DNA of 64,000 nt from Multifurca ochricompacta. Its lineage: Eukaryota > Basidiomycota > Agaricomycetes > Russulales > Russulaceae. The stretch spans positions 149,182 to 213,181 of the forward strand of contig WTXG01000043.1 of the NCBI GenBank assembly GCA_022496185.1, in the 5' to 3' direction. The notes below the pieces were generated by a model. That model ran no database searches, had not been told where the DNA came from, and saw only the letters and a program-made list of their open reading frames with translations. Numbering within the stretch: the first letter of the stretch is position 1; each line of letters opens with the position of its first letter. Shown here piece by piece: positions 12,111 to 21,672 of the stretch. The position numbers and the translations under genes were made by a program.

Positions 12111-14242
12111 ATGCAACAAAGCGGGCCATCCACCAGGCAAAATCCGAGCCGGAAAGCCAAGGACAAGGGCAAGGGGAAGATGGGCCCACCGCTTCCTAGA
12201 GAGGCAATCACCCAGTCTGACGTCATGTCCTCTTCCTTCACTCTTCTCTGCCTCGCTGTCGACGATGGAAATGTTCCTATTGGCGGCTTCTTTCATGTAA
12301 AAGTCTATTCGGGTCAACTAGTCTCAGATCTCCAAGAAGACATCAAGGTTAAGAAGGCTCCAGAGTTAGACCACCTCGCAGCAGACCGACTCATCCTCTG
12401 GAAGTTGTCGACCCGGCAGTCAGCTGGTGATACAGAAGCAGAGCTGGAAAATCTGTATAGACTGATTGAGGGCATTGAGTTCCATTCACCTAGAACCAAT
12501 GAAGCACTCCAAGGTGATGGTGTTGTGCAAGTCCTCCACCCTCCCAATCGGATAAACAAGTATTGGACATATGACCCCTATGAGGGTGACTTGCATGTCA
12601 TTGTACAAGTCCCATGTATGTCTCCTTCATCATTACAGCATCACCATATATATCTTTGACAATCATTCAGATGTCGAGGAAAGGCCAAGGAAGAAGCCGA
12701 GACTCCAAATCGAAGATCTCTCTCCAACGCCACCGCTTACATTCGGTGAAAGTGAGTATTACGCGCACTTCCTTTGCCATTCGTCCATCCATTCTGACTC
12801 CAATTTAGTCCAGGATATTGACGCCCAGAAAGCCATTGCACACCCGACTCCCTCTTCAGGGGCAAAGATGCCCTTTTTCATTCAGGAACAGAAGAACAGG
12901 CCGCTTCTCAATGGGCGCCCGATCAACCAATTTGGTCCTCCAATTGGCCTTTTCCATCCTGTCTTCAACTCCTTTCAGGCAGCCATGGCAAGCAAGGAAC
13001 CGGTCAGGGTTGACAGGCAGGCACATTCAAATCTCAGGAAACTTCTTGCTTCCTGTGCCGACCTTTACACCCTTGAGTTGCCTCGGGTGAAAACGATCAA
13101 CATATATCTGAATGCGCTTCTTGGTGCCTCCCTCACATCTGTTTCAGTTCCCAATACTTCAACTTCTGCTGATGGAGTAATAATTCATACTTCTTGCAAC
13201 TCCTATGCCTATCTGGTAATAGAAGAGGTCAAGAATGAGATTGGCACTGGCAATGCAGATCCATACACCCAAGCCAGCCTGTCTTATCGTCGCTATTGGG
13301 GGGAACCATCTTGTATGTTTATTTAGGAAATGTGTCCATATGGAATTCATTATCTAATCATGTCTATCAGGGGATATTTTCAGAAGGTGTTCCTATTGTC
13401 CGAGCATTATCCTAGCAATCGCTGGCCCATGGATGTGCGTTGCTGGTGGCATTTACCTTGACAAGGCAATTGTCCAGCCTTTGACCGAATATATCTGGCT
13501 CGGCGGCGATGCCTTCAAAGAAAGTCGCTTTGACTTTACCTTGAGATTGTTTGCTGCCTTGAAGTCTGCAATCTCCACTCTCCAGGACTATTATGGAAAT
13601 CTGAATCCCTCCAATGAGATTCCCAGACACCTACTCCATGCATTTCCATTTGTCACATCTTATGGAACACAGTCATTTGAGTACCTGATGCCACTTGTCG
13701 ACTATCACCGAGGCAAGCTTGTGTACAAGGCTCAGCTCCATGAATCTGGTCAGCTGATTGTGGTCAAGTTTGTGTCAACATACAATGCAGAAGCACATCG
13801 ACTTTTGGCAAGCAATCAACTTGCACCGGCCTTGTACTACGCTGGCACAGAAGACATTGAAGCAATCCAATATGGTGAACATTACATGGTGGTCATGGAT
13901 TTTGTGGATGGATCTGAGCCAAATGAGGTCCCACTTTCAAATGAGCAATTTGGACAAGTGGACCGGGCTGTGCGGTTACTCCATCAGCAAAACTTCGTAT
14001 TTGGAGACCTTCGAACGCCCAACCTTTTGATCAGCGGTGAGAAGGTGATGTTGATTGACTTTGACTGGTGTGGGACAGCAGATGAATCATTGTATCCTTC
14101 GACGCTGAATACGGATTCGGGTATTCAGTGGCCTGATGGAGTGTGGCCAGGTGAGGTGATGAGAAAGGAAGATGATGTGACGATGCTGGAACGACTTCGG
14201 CCTGTCACGCATGCCGAGGAGGCGGATCCTGGACTGGCGTAA
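12111..14242 (+). CDS. Crinkler-kinase protein, copy 1
   Basis: Predicted effector-type protein with three parts. Exons 12111-12615, 12671-12751, 12809-13312 and 13371-14242 join in phase to 653 residues. After a basic KAKDKGKGK leader, a Crinkler header domain runs from FTLLCLAVDDGN to the closing HVIVQVP, with the typical DRLILWK segment. The central region contains VIEEVKNEIGTGN and a downstream Q, a pattern resembling the ExK core of PD-(D/E)xK nucleases. That reading is an inference. The C-terminal domain is kinase-like: IVVKF (beta-3 Lys), an HRD-equivalent FGDLRTPNLLI and a DFG-equivalent IDFDWCG. It is the most divergent of the three paralogues but has intact Asp residues. In other eukaryotes such proteins act in host nuclei or in conflict between organisms; here the target is unknown. 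The start could also be the Met near 12225. Confidence 0.82.
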
Positions 14243-15120
14243 GTTAAACCATTTATGTAGATGTAGATTCTTTTCTAAATTAGCATGGGAGAATAGATGT
14301 AAAGATGGATGATACATCTTCATGAGCTTGCTTGCTTGACTTGTTGATAGGGACTGCACGATGAATTTGTTTAAGCGATAATACTGTGATTGCGAAGTCA
14401 AGATGCAGATATACAATGAATTTCAAGAAGACGTTGAATGAGTAGTCAACGAGGGGAGGGAATGTGATAACGATGGCGGGATGTGAACAATGTAATAGGG
14501 AAAAAAATATAAACAAAGGGAGTAATGTGATGGGCGTAGGCAATGGCAAGGAATAGAGGTGATCTAAGCTGGTGGTTATGAAGGTCAATGACGCTCTCAA
14601 GGTCGGGGGAGGGGGGAATGACGTCGTAGAGTAAGGACAGGAGGCGAGCTAAGAGGAACTTCAAGTAGCCAAAGCAATCAAAGGTTGTTGAAGCGCTTGA
14701 CAGAGAGGTTGAAGGAATTGATAGGCGAGAGACACCTGAGGCTCTCGAGCTTAGCTTGACAAAAAGACTCGAGTGGCGAGCGGCAAGATATCCAAGCAAG
14801 CAGCTCTCGCTTACCGACCTTCGCACTCAATGGTTAAATTAACACCGACATGGGTTCGAGCGCCGTTAAAGGGAGTGAGTGGAGTGGAGCTCGAGTCTCG
14901 ACTTACATATTCACACAGCAAGGATCTCAGCGCCTCCTGCACTCCTCAGCGAGCCGAGCGTCAGGGTCTTACCAACGTTTTCTGTACGGAACTGGGTTTC
15001 GCTCTGCCAGGCGCATATACGCTAACAGTATCAATCGTGCACCAGCCGACGTTCCTGTACCATTCATGAATTATCTTCTCCGCATGATGCAAAGAGTTTA
15101 GGGTGTGGGAGCTCACCCAA
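14243..15120. other. Intergenic spacer
   Basis: Flank between Crinkler-kinase copy 1 and the Mutator derivative. An 83-codon plus-strand frame at 14850-15101 and a longer minus-strand frame at 14446-14826 overlap. Neither has a motif that could be assigned, and exon partners are lacking. Treated as non-coding. Confidence 0.4.
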
Positions 15121-15300
15121 CTCACCCCCACCGCTGACATCCCTAAAGTGGTAATCCTGTCACACGGCTCACCACTGACATCCCTAAAGTGGTAATCTTG
15201 TCACACGACTCAGATTTGTAATAATATTTATTTTAAAAAGGAAGTTATCGTTAAATATTTATTTTAAAAAGGAAAATTATTGAAAATATCATTACAAATT
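15121..15300 (+). repeat. Left terminal inverted repeat of Mutator derivative
   Basis: Pairs with the right TIR near 17390-17552. It includes two direct repeats of TGACATCCCTAAAGTGGTAATC at 15136 and 15176, then AT-rich ATTTATTTTAAAAAGGAA motifs repeated three times. Confidence 0.8.
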
Positions 15301-16556
15301 AAAGTCATGTGACATGTAGACATTATTTTAAAAAGGAAAGTTATCGATCGTTGATCAATAAAATATCATTACAAATCAAAGTCATGTGACAGGTAGACAA
15401 GGATGTTAAGCATTCTCACTATAGGTTACGGTTGTCCCTCCTCCCGTCCATGCAATGGACAATAACACTCCTTCTGCTACAAAAAAATGTTCCAAGGTAT
15501 GGTGTAAAAATCTTGTAACACTTACTGCACAAGACTTGTGACCACTGCCGAATGCGGGATAGGAAAAACAAGAAGGCCCAAAGAGTTCATGAGAATGAGA
15601 AAAAGAAGCAAAAGGAATTCAATGGGCGCACAGTAGGTGAAAAAGCCAAGAGGGTGGATGAAGACACGTCAGGAGATGAAGGAATCTCAAGCAGTCCTTG
15701 GGCCGCGTGCAATCTCATAAAGAGCGAGGATGAAATTGATTTTGTGGTAATTAGTAACTTACTATGGATATTGTCCTGGATGCGCATTTTTGCCATCCCG
15801 GACCGATTGAAAACCATCCTGAGGGCATCACGCGATTGCGTGTCTTGTAGAGTCGACCTTCTTTAACTTAGATAAGATAAGGAGGAGTTCGGACCGATCT
15901 GACCCGGTCCACGCGATGCGAAGTGGTCGCTGCCCTATGCAGCAATGGACACTGATAGATACACGCGGCCTTTGTTTGAGTAATACAATTTGATGATTTG
16001 ATTATAGAGTGATCTAAAGTAGTCTAGTATGTATTTTAGATAATGCCAGACCGGCGGAAAGGATCGCGCGTTGGTAAATAAGATGTGTCAGGGCACTCAG
16101 GAGAGCGGGCCACTGATAACTAATTAGATTTACATCGCACGCTCAATCGGCTTTGGTATTTCATAGAGTAGTACTAGGACATATTTAAAGACACCCTGTA
16201 GCACGCTGCAGACCCCATCTTGTCCTCTTGGGGCTGTAGGTGCGCTTTATCACTTTATCTTTGTATTTACTTAGGCCCAACTAATCTTGTCCTCTTGGGG
16301 CTGTAGGCTCTTAGCAAAGTTCAATATAGGTCTATTCTTGCTGTATAAGCAAGGCAGAGTCCTCTGACTGCTTCAAGCCTTACGCGTGCATTAATCTCCG
16401 CGTTCTGGGCAGCTTCCGACTAGGATTTTATCACCTCTGAGTTTTACTACGACATTTACATCTTATCTAATCTTACATAGCAAGCGCGGGATAGAAGCAC
16501 CCGTTACAGATATAGATAAGGATTAACAGTATAATCTACAGATATCTGGTACTAGA

Positions 16557-17194
16557 GAGGAGATATTCGATACCGGAGAGGCAATGTTTGGCTCCCTTCG
16601 AACGCAATTTAGAACGTACCATGATTTAAAATTTAGAGGAACTTTCACTGTTCCAAATGACCCATTGGTTTCTGATAGAGAGCAGATTGACATGATTGCT
16701 AAGGAAATCTGGAAGGTGACAGGGTATAGATTTTTGTGAGTAGTATCCCCAATGCTATTATTATATGACATTTACAGGATTAGTGTGAAGGATCATAAGC
16801 AACTGCAAACAGGGCACCAAACGCGTTTTTAGTGCAGCCAGGATGAAGCAAGAAAGAAGAAATCAAATGTTTCCAAAGCACTAAAGGTGCAACATCGTGA
16901 TAACGTCAGAATGAAGCAGTACCCATGCCACAGTCAACTATATATCACTTGCCAAGGAAGCATGCCAGGGGGGGATAGGACAATCTCCATTCGACTTGAA
17001 CATCACATGAAGCATGTACATTGCTTTGATGTCACCCTGCCACCTATTGCAATGGACACCTGCTGCAATGGTTGCAAAGGTACAGGCAGCATATCCATCA
17101 ATAACATTGGCACCGATCCACGTGGCTTGGATGCAGACGAGCCAGATTCTGGCATCGCGATCACCTGCAACTGGTTGGATCGTGACACTAGACA
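16557..17194 (+). pseudogene. MULE transposase N-terminal fragment (decayed)
   Basis: Two exons' worth of a Mutator-family transposase N-terminus. The first (to about 16737) shows REEIFDTGEAMFGSLR and IAKEIWKVTGYRFL. A short intron follows, then ISVKDHKQLQTGH, KALKVQHRD and EHHMKHVH. The best comparison is the minus-strand copy at 52607-54160. Relative to it, this copy has a stop in place of the Trp in the CxWC-like motif (near 16830), a frame change near 17050, and no catalytic domain at all. Not expected to make active transposase, although an N-terminal DNA-binding fragment could in principle be expressed. Confidence 0.75.
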
Positions 17195-17389
17195 GAGTAG
17201 CACGAGAACGCCAAAGTTCTTATCTAATCATTATTTGATCTTATTCCAACCGATTTGTACTGATATGTCATTGATAACTTTCCTTTTTAAAATAAATATC
17301 ATTACAAATCACAGTCGTGTGGCAATATTACCACTTTAGGGATGTCAGCGCGGGGAGAGTTATCTGATCTTATTCCAACTTATATTTTT

Positions 17390-17552
17390 TTGATAACTTT
17401 CCTTATTAAAATAGATATTCAATGATAACTTCCTTTTTAAAATAAATATTATTACAAATCTGAGTTGTGTGACAAGATTACCACTTTAGGGATGTCAGTG
17501 GTGAGTCGTGTGACAGGATTACCACTTTAGGGATGTCAGCGGTGGGGGTGAG
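17390..17552 (-). repeat. Right terminal inverted repeat of Mutator derivative
   Basis: Reverse complement of the 15121 TIR, with the same paired TACCACTTTAGGGATGTCA units. An extra shoulder TAAGGTAACTTGG just outside (17553-17565) is also present in inverted form at the left end of the other Mutator copy (41833-41846). The element may therefore extend this far. Confidence 0.8.
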
Positions 17553-17715
17553 TAAGGTAACTTGGGTGTGGGCCTTCTGCCTTTGTCTTGGCGTTGGCCA
17601 CATTAAAAACGTGACTTGCGTTAGTAAGCGTCAGGACTGTGATCATGTGCCCACCGACTGGATTAGGGGAACTGGGAGGAATCGGCACTAATTGGGGTAC
17701 CCTCAGCAACAAATT

Positions 17716-19698
17716 ATGTCCACTGTCCACCTTGTACTCTGGTGCCTCATAGAAGGTGATGTCACCTACTTTAATGTCACTGTTCCCGTCAGCAGGCACG
17801 TGAGTGGATTGAAGAGACGGATCTGTGGTGAACGACCAATTGAGTTACTTCACGATATCAGAGCCACAGACCTCATTCTGTTAAAGGTGTGTCACCTAGA
17901 CGGCTCGATTGGCTTTGTCATGACTGATCTGGCCAATTTTTCTTCGTCTCCTAAGTCGATGCGCCCGCCGTGGATGATCCCAGTAGCTTCCGAGTTAACA
18001 TCGACGATGAGAATGTTGTGCACCTTAACCCTGCTCAGGAGCTAATATCCAACTTTTGGCCGGATCAACCTGTTCATAATCACCTCCATGTCTACGTCAA
18101 GTTCCCTGGTGGCATTTCCCAACATGAACAAGAAATGGAACCATTTCTTTCAGGACGTTTTGTCAAGGACGCCCCTTCAACCGTTACTAAATCTGATGAA
18201 GCGTGCACAGTGCAGAAAGAATTCATTGAGCGTATTGCCAACGACCGCCCCGATATGGACGCACACCTTCCTCCTATTTCACTCGCATATAAAGGGTTCG
18301 GACGCTTCCGTGCGCACATGGACAGCCAGAATGACCATTTGATGGGTCGAATGCCCAAAAGCAAGGCCAAATTTGAAGCAGCCATCGACGAATTTCTCCG
18401 TGAAATGAGTCGGTTCTACGATTCAGAAATGAACCGCGCGGAGAGTGTCCGGGAGTCGCTCAACGAAATTTGGAGATTTTATTTTCAAGAATATGAGCCA
18501 CGCAAATTTCCCGTGTACCGCCGACGCCTTTCATCATCATCAGATGACGACGCCGTTGGGCCACCAAACTTGGTAGAGGCCTTAATCAAAGTTAAGAATG
18601 AGTTAGGGACCACCGACCGTGATGGATCAGTGGAACTTGCAGCATACTACACCCAATTTCTTGAATCAAATACCTCACAAGAGTCCAGACAGCGTTTCCT
18701 CTTCCCTGCTCTTGGCATATTGGTATTAGGTCGGTATCACAGTCCCTGTATTGATTTTACCATTACATTACATCGATCGATCTACGTGCAGGAGCACATA
18801 TTGGATTTTATGCATTGTCATTCACCAAGGTGACACGGCTCGTCGCATTGACCCCTCTCCTTCCTGCGGCAATTTGGAGTGGAGACGAATGGGCCAGACC
18901 CACTCTGATGAAGGCATTCCAAGCTGCATGCATCCTCCAGTATCATATAAACAAAGACACGGCGGAATTCATGGCCGATCGGCTACCGCACCCACCCAAA
19001 GGTGATCTGCCATATGTAAATGAAGTTCCTGCTCATCCTCCTTCTGGGAAACTCCATTTCGAGACGAGAGTAGAGTATTATCAAGGCAAGGACCATCACC
19101 TGAATCGTTTCATCTATGGTGCAACCCTAGGAAAAAACAAAGATCGGGTGGTGGTTAAGTTCACGAAACGATACTGCCTGCCACTGCATCTATTCTGTGC
19201 AGAAAAGAGACATGCACCTAGAGTACTGGGCTATGGCGTTGTTCACGGTGGGTGGCATGTCATAGTGATGGAGTGGATCGCGAATGATCCATCCGACCGG
19301 GAAAATTATGCGTCAAAGTACCTCCCAAGGTGGTCAAAGGACCTGAAGAAACTTGTGGATGGATTTCATGAAGAAGGATTTGTACATGGTGACCTGCGAG
19401 ATGCAAATTTGATCGTTCCCAAGAAGAATCCAAAACGGATAATGTTGTTAAATTTCGATTGGGGTGGGGATGTAAAATCTGGAGCGGTGCACTATCCGGC
19501 TGCTTGTCGGAACTCTGATTTGGTGGATGGGTATGATTTAGAGATTACAGTGATGCGGGATAACTTGGCTCTGGATAACACGTTACGGAAGCTAGAGGCG
19601 GAGCGAATGGAGGTAAGGAATGTATTACTTTTTACTCGCGCGTTTGAGTCTGACGACGGTATTCATTTTACATGGTTGGGCAGATTGACGAAGATTGA
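17716..19698 (+). CDS. Crinkler-kinase protein, copy 2 (kinase Asp replaced)
   Basis: Paralogue of the copies at 12111 and 24773. Exons 17716-17890, 17956-18729, 18792-19612 and a 15-nt terminal exon 19684-19698 join in phase to 594 residues. The Crinkler header starts MSTVHLVLWCLIEGD, contains DLILLKV and ends HLHVYVKFP. The central region has VKNELGTTDRDGSVELAAYY; where copy 1 has Glu before the Lys, this copy has another residue. The kinase-like domain has VVVKF, HVIVMEWI and an intact HGDLRDANLIV loop. The metal-binding DFD motif reads NFD (MLLNFDWGG), which predicts a weak or catalytically dead kinase. The tiny last exon, ending IDED and stop, is supported by the same splice pattern in copy 3. 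The gene begins about 160 bp right of the Mutator TIR, so its promoter may lie in or next to the element. Confidence 0.82.
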
Positions 19699-21010
19699 GC
19701 TTTGGTGGTCTCTCAGGTGACTTTAATTTTCTTTCTCTGAGCCATTTTTTTGTAAGGATGGCTCGGGCGTTGAGCATGAAACCTCCAGCTATTTCCATTC
19801 TTGGTCAAACTCACTATTCCTTATCCCTGAATTGGAATTAGAGCACATTCGACGTCAGTACATTTGCATTCCGGGCCGCCTGCCCGTCCATTCCTCTCCA
19901 AAACTTTCCTGTCTTTTTTGCCAGGTTTTCACCTCTCCGTCTACACCTCTCCATCTTTATTGCCTGGTTTCACCTCACTTGTCTCCTTTTATCCAAAGCC
20001 ATCCTCTTCTGCTTCATAACTAGGTCTTTCTACAAGTATACAATGGTACATACAATGCTTGTAGTAGACCTGTCAATGAGCCAACAGAGGCAGAAGTCAA
20101 ATGGCATTTCTCTCCCTCTCTATCTTTCGTTTTGTGTGCTTAAGAACTTCTTGACAACATCGAGCGCAAGGTCAAACGGAAGCAGCAAGCAGTAGATTCG
20201 CAAAGTTCAACTACGATACACCCTCATCAGTTATCTCATGGGCTCACTCTGCTCTCACTCTTCTCCTCCACTTCTATTCTTTCGGGAATACTTTGCCTCA
20301 CACTCACCACGGACCGGATCCGTACATTATACTCAAACAATATGAGTCATTGAGGGTCTAGCTTGCTGCAGGCACTGTCTGTATAGTGAGGTAGGGTTGA
20401 TCGTCGTTGGGCTCAGAGGAGTGGGAGAGGTTGAGACAGAACTGTTTGTGAAGACATGTACGTTACAGCCAATGGGTTGACTATCTTTGTTAAAACTCAC
20501 AAAGGAAGCACTCAGACAGAAGCAAAAGTCATGAACTCAGGTGTTGGCGAGGTTCGTGCGATAATAGAAAATTTTCTAGTTGCCGAAGTCACGGTTTACG
20601 CAAAGAAACATTCTTGGGCGTAAGCCAGGACGCGAGCATGAGGAGCCAAACGACCAGGCCATTATTCTCTGCACCTCTTCCGCACCTTGATTTTCAAGAG
20701 TTGAGATCGCGTCTAGGTCTAGTTTGGCCGCCTAGACAACGCCTAGCTCTCTAGCTCTGTCATAAAGTTCATGAAGGGAGTCACGTGTAGATCGTGTGAC
20801 CGTGATGATAGCAACGACTCAACGACTTAACCTGTGGCTGGGAGTCTGTCTACCTTTCCGGGGATCTATGACATTATCCACTATACGCCCGACCCTAATG
20901 TGATGATAGTTCCTGAAATCTAGGTGGTACGTCACTAATACTAATATAAAGAGCGATGCAGTTAGCGAAGTAGACCAGATTACTCTTTCCCACCTCGTGA
21001 ATTCCTCTGC
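19699..21010. other. Intergenic between Crinkler copy 2 and amidase
   Basis: No gene recognised. A 40-bp piece at 19751-19790 recurs inverted at 27802-27842, next to the Crinkler-kinase fragment. The stretch around 20258-20345 (TTTGCCTC, CACTCACCACGG, GGATCC) has a diverged relative at 24148-24225 on the other side of the amidase gene. Both point to local duplication during growth of the cluster. Confidence 0.5.
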
Positions 21011-21129
21011 ATGCAACAAAGGGAGGTTTCCGTATTCTGGACTTTCTTTGTGCTCCTTGCTTTACAGTTTCTGTTCGGTGGGGCTCATGCTATTCTCCGA
21101 ATCCCTGCCCCACTTCCGGATCTTTATGA

Positions 21130-21352
21130 TGTTGAGGTTTCAGCACCCCGATCAAGGGACATTCAATCTCAGGAAAAGTATAGCCATGTTGGGGATTGAA
21201 CCCAAGACCCCCAGACATTCTAGGTCCAGTGCTCTAACCACTGAGCTACATGGCCTTGGGAACTTCAAGGTGGTTTCTGTGTGTTATGCCCTAGCCATAA
21301 CCAGTCCACCCATGTACATGTGCCATTACTAGGCTTCAGGCACTTCTCAACA
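21130..21352 (-). repeat. TRIM LTR (3' LTR in element orientation)
   Basis: 223-bp terminal repeat identical to 21450-21672. It contains a tRNA-like segment (21181-21255) on the same strand as the element. Confidence 0.88.
21181..21255 (-). other. tRNA-like sequence in TRIM LTR
   Basis: On the minus strand it begins GGCCATGTAGCTCAGTGG, an A-box. It contains GGTTCAATCCC, a B-box. Three cloverleaf arms pair: acceptor GGCCATG with CATGGCT (7 bp, one G-U), D-arm GCTC/GAGC, and T-arm TTGGG/CCCAA around TTCAATC. The anticodon arm does not form a normal 5-bp stem with a 7-nt loop, so this is a tRNA relic or tRNA-derived promoter and not a working tRNA gene. Confidence 0.75.
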
Positions 21353-21449
21353 TGCCCCCTGCATGGAAGGATCTAGACCCACCAGATCTTCACATGCATA
21401 TGACTCATACAATTCCTGGATTAGTCATGAACGAGAAGTCCTGCTACCA

Positions 21450-21672
21450 TGTTGAGGTTTCAGCACCCCGATCAAGGGACATTCAATCTCAGGAAAAGTA
21501 TAGCCATGTTGGGGATTGAACCCAAGACCCCCAGACATTCTAGGTCCAGTGCTCTAACCACTGAGCTACATGGCCTTGGGAACTTCAAGGTGGTTTCTGT
21601 GTGTTATGCCCTAGCCATAACCAGTCCACCCATGTACATGTGCCATTACTAGGCTTCAGGCACTTCTCAACA
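21450..21672 (-). repeat. TRIM LTR (5' LTR in element orientation)
   Basis: Identical in sequence to 21130-21352. The putative primer binding site is the adjacent interior sequence just left of 21450, read on the minus strand. Confidence 0.88.
21501..21575 (-). other. tRNA-like sequence in second TRIM LTR
   Basis: Exact repeat of the tRNA-like segment at 21181-21255, with the same A-box and B-box and the same failure of the anticodon arm. In this 5' LTR an internal RNA polymerase III promoter would be placed to start transcription of the element. Confidence 0.75.

Larger units (their letters stand above)
15121..17552 (+). mobile_element. Mutator-like element, internally deleted copy
   Basis: Long terminal inverted repeats face each other: CTCACCCCCACCGC at 15121 and its complement ending at 17552, with strong similarity for at least about 150 bp. 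Each TIR carries two direct copies of a TGACATCCCTAAAGTGGTAA unit. Inside is a decayed N-terminal piece of the same transposase found at 52607-54160, running in the plus direction. The catalytic core and the zinc-finger part are missing, and the sequence goes almost directly from that piece into the right-hand TIR. The right end matches the C-terminal-side end of the other copy (41833-42190) in reverse complement. A basic 104-codon frame at 15552-15866 may be another transposase exon. The true outer ends could extend about 14 bp beyond the limits given. Confidence 0.82.
21130..21672 (-). mobile_element. TRIM with tRNA-like LTRs (terminal-repeat retroelement in miniature)
   Basis: Two identical 223-bp direct repeats flank a 97-bp interior. 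Each repeat begins TGTTGAG and ends CTCAACA, so it has TG..CA ends and 7-bp short inverted repeats as in LTRs. The whole is flanked by the 5-bp duplication TATGA (21125-21129, 21673-21677). Read on the minus strand, the first LTR is followed directly by TGGTAGCAGGACTTC, a plausible primer site for a tRNA ending in CTACCA. The last LTR is preceded by purine-rich GCAGGGGG, a plausible polypurine tract. There is no coding capacity, so movement would need enzymes from a full element. The identical repeats indicate recent insertion. Confidence 0.88.

Noticed and set aside
14850..15101. 83-codon frame containing TYIFTQQGSQ, vaguely like an acyltransferase GQGSQ motif
   Set aside because: Only a few residues match, with no neighbouring domain and no exon partners. 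Too weak to call.
21181..21255. Genuine tRNA gene
   Set aside because: The anticodon arm does not form, and the segment is an identical part of both direct LTR repeats; read as tRNA-like.
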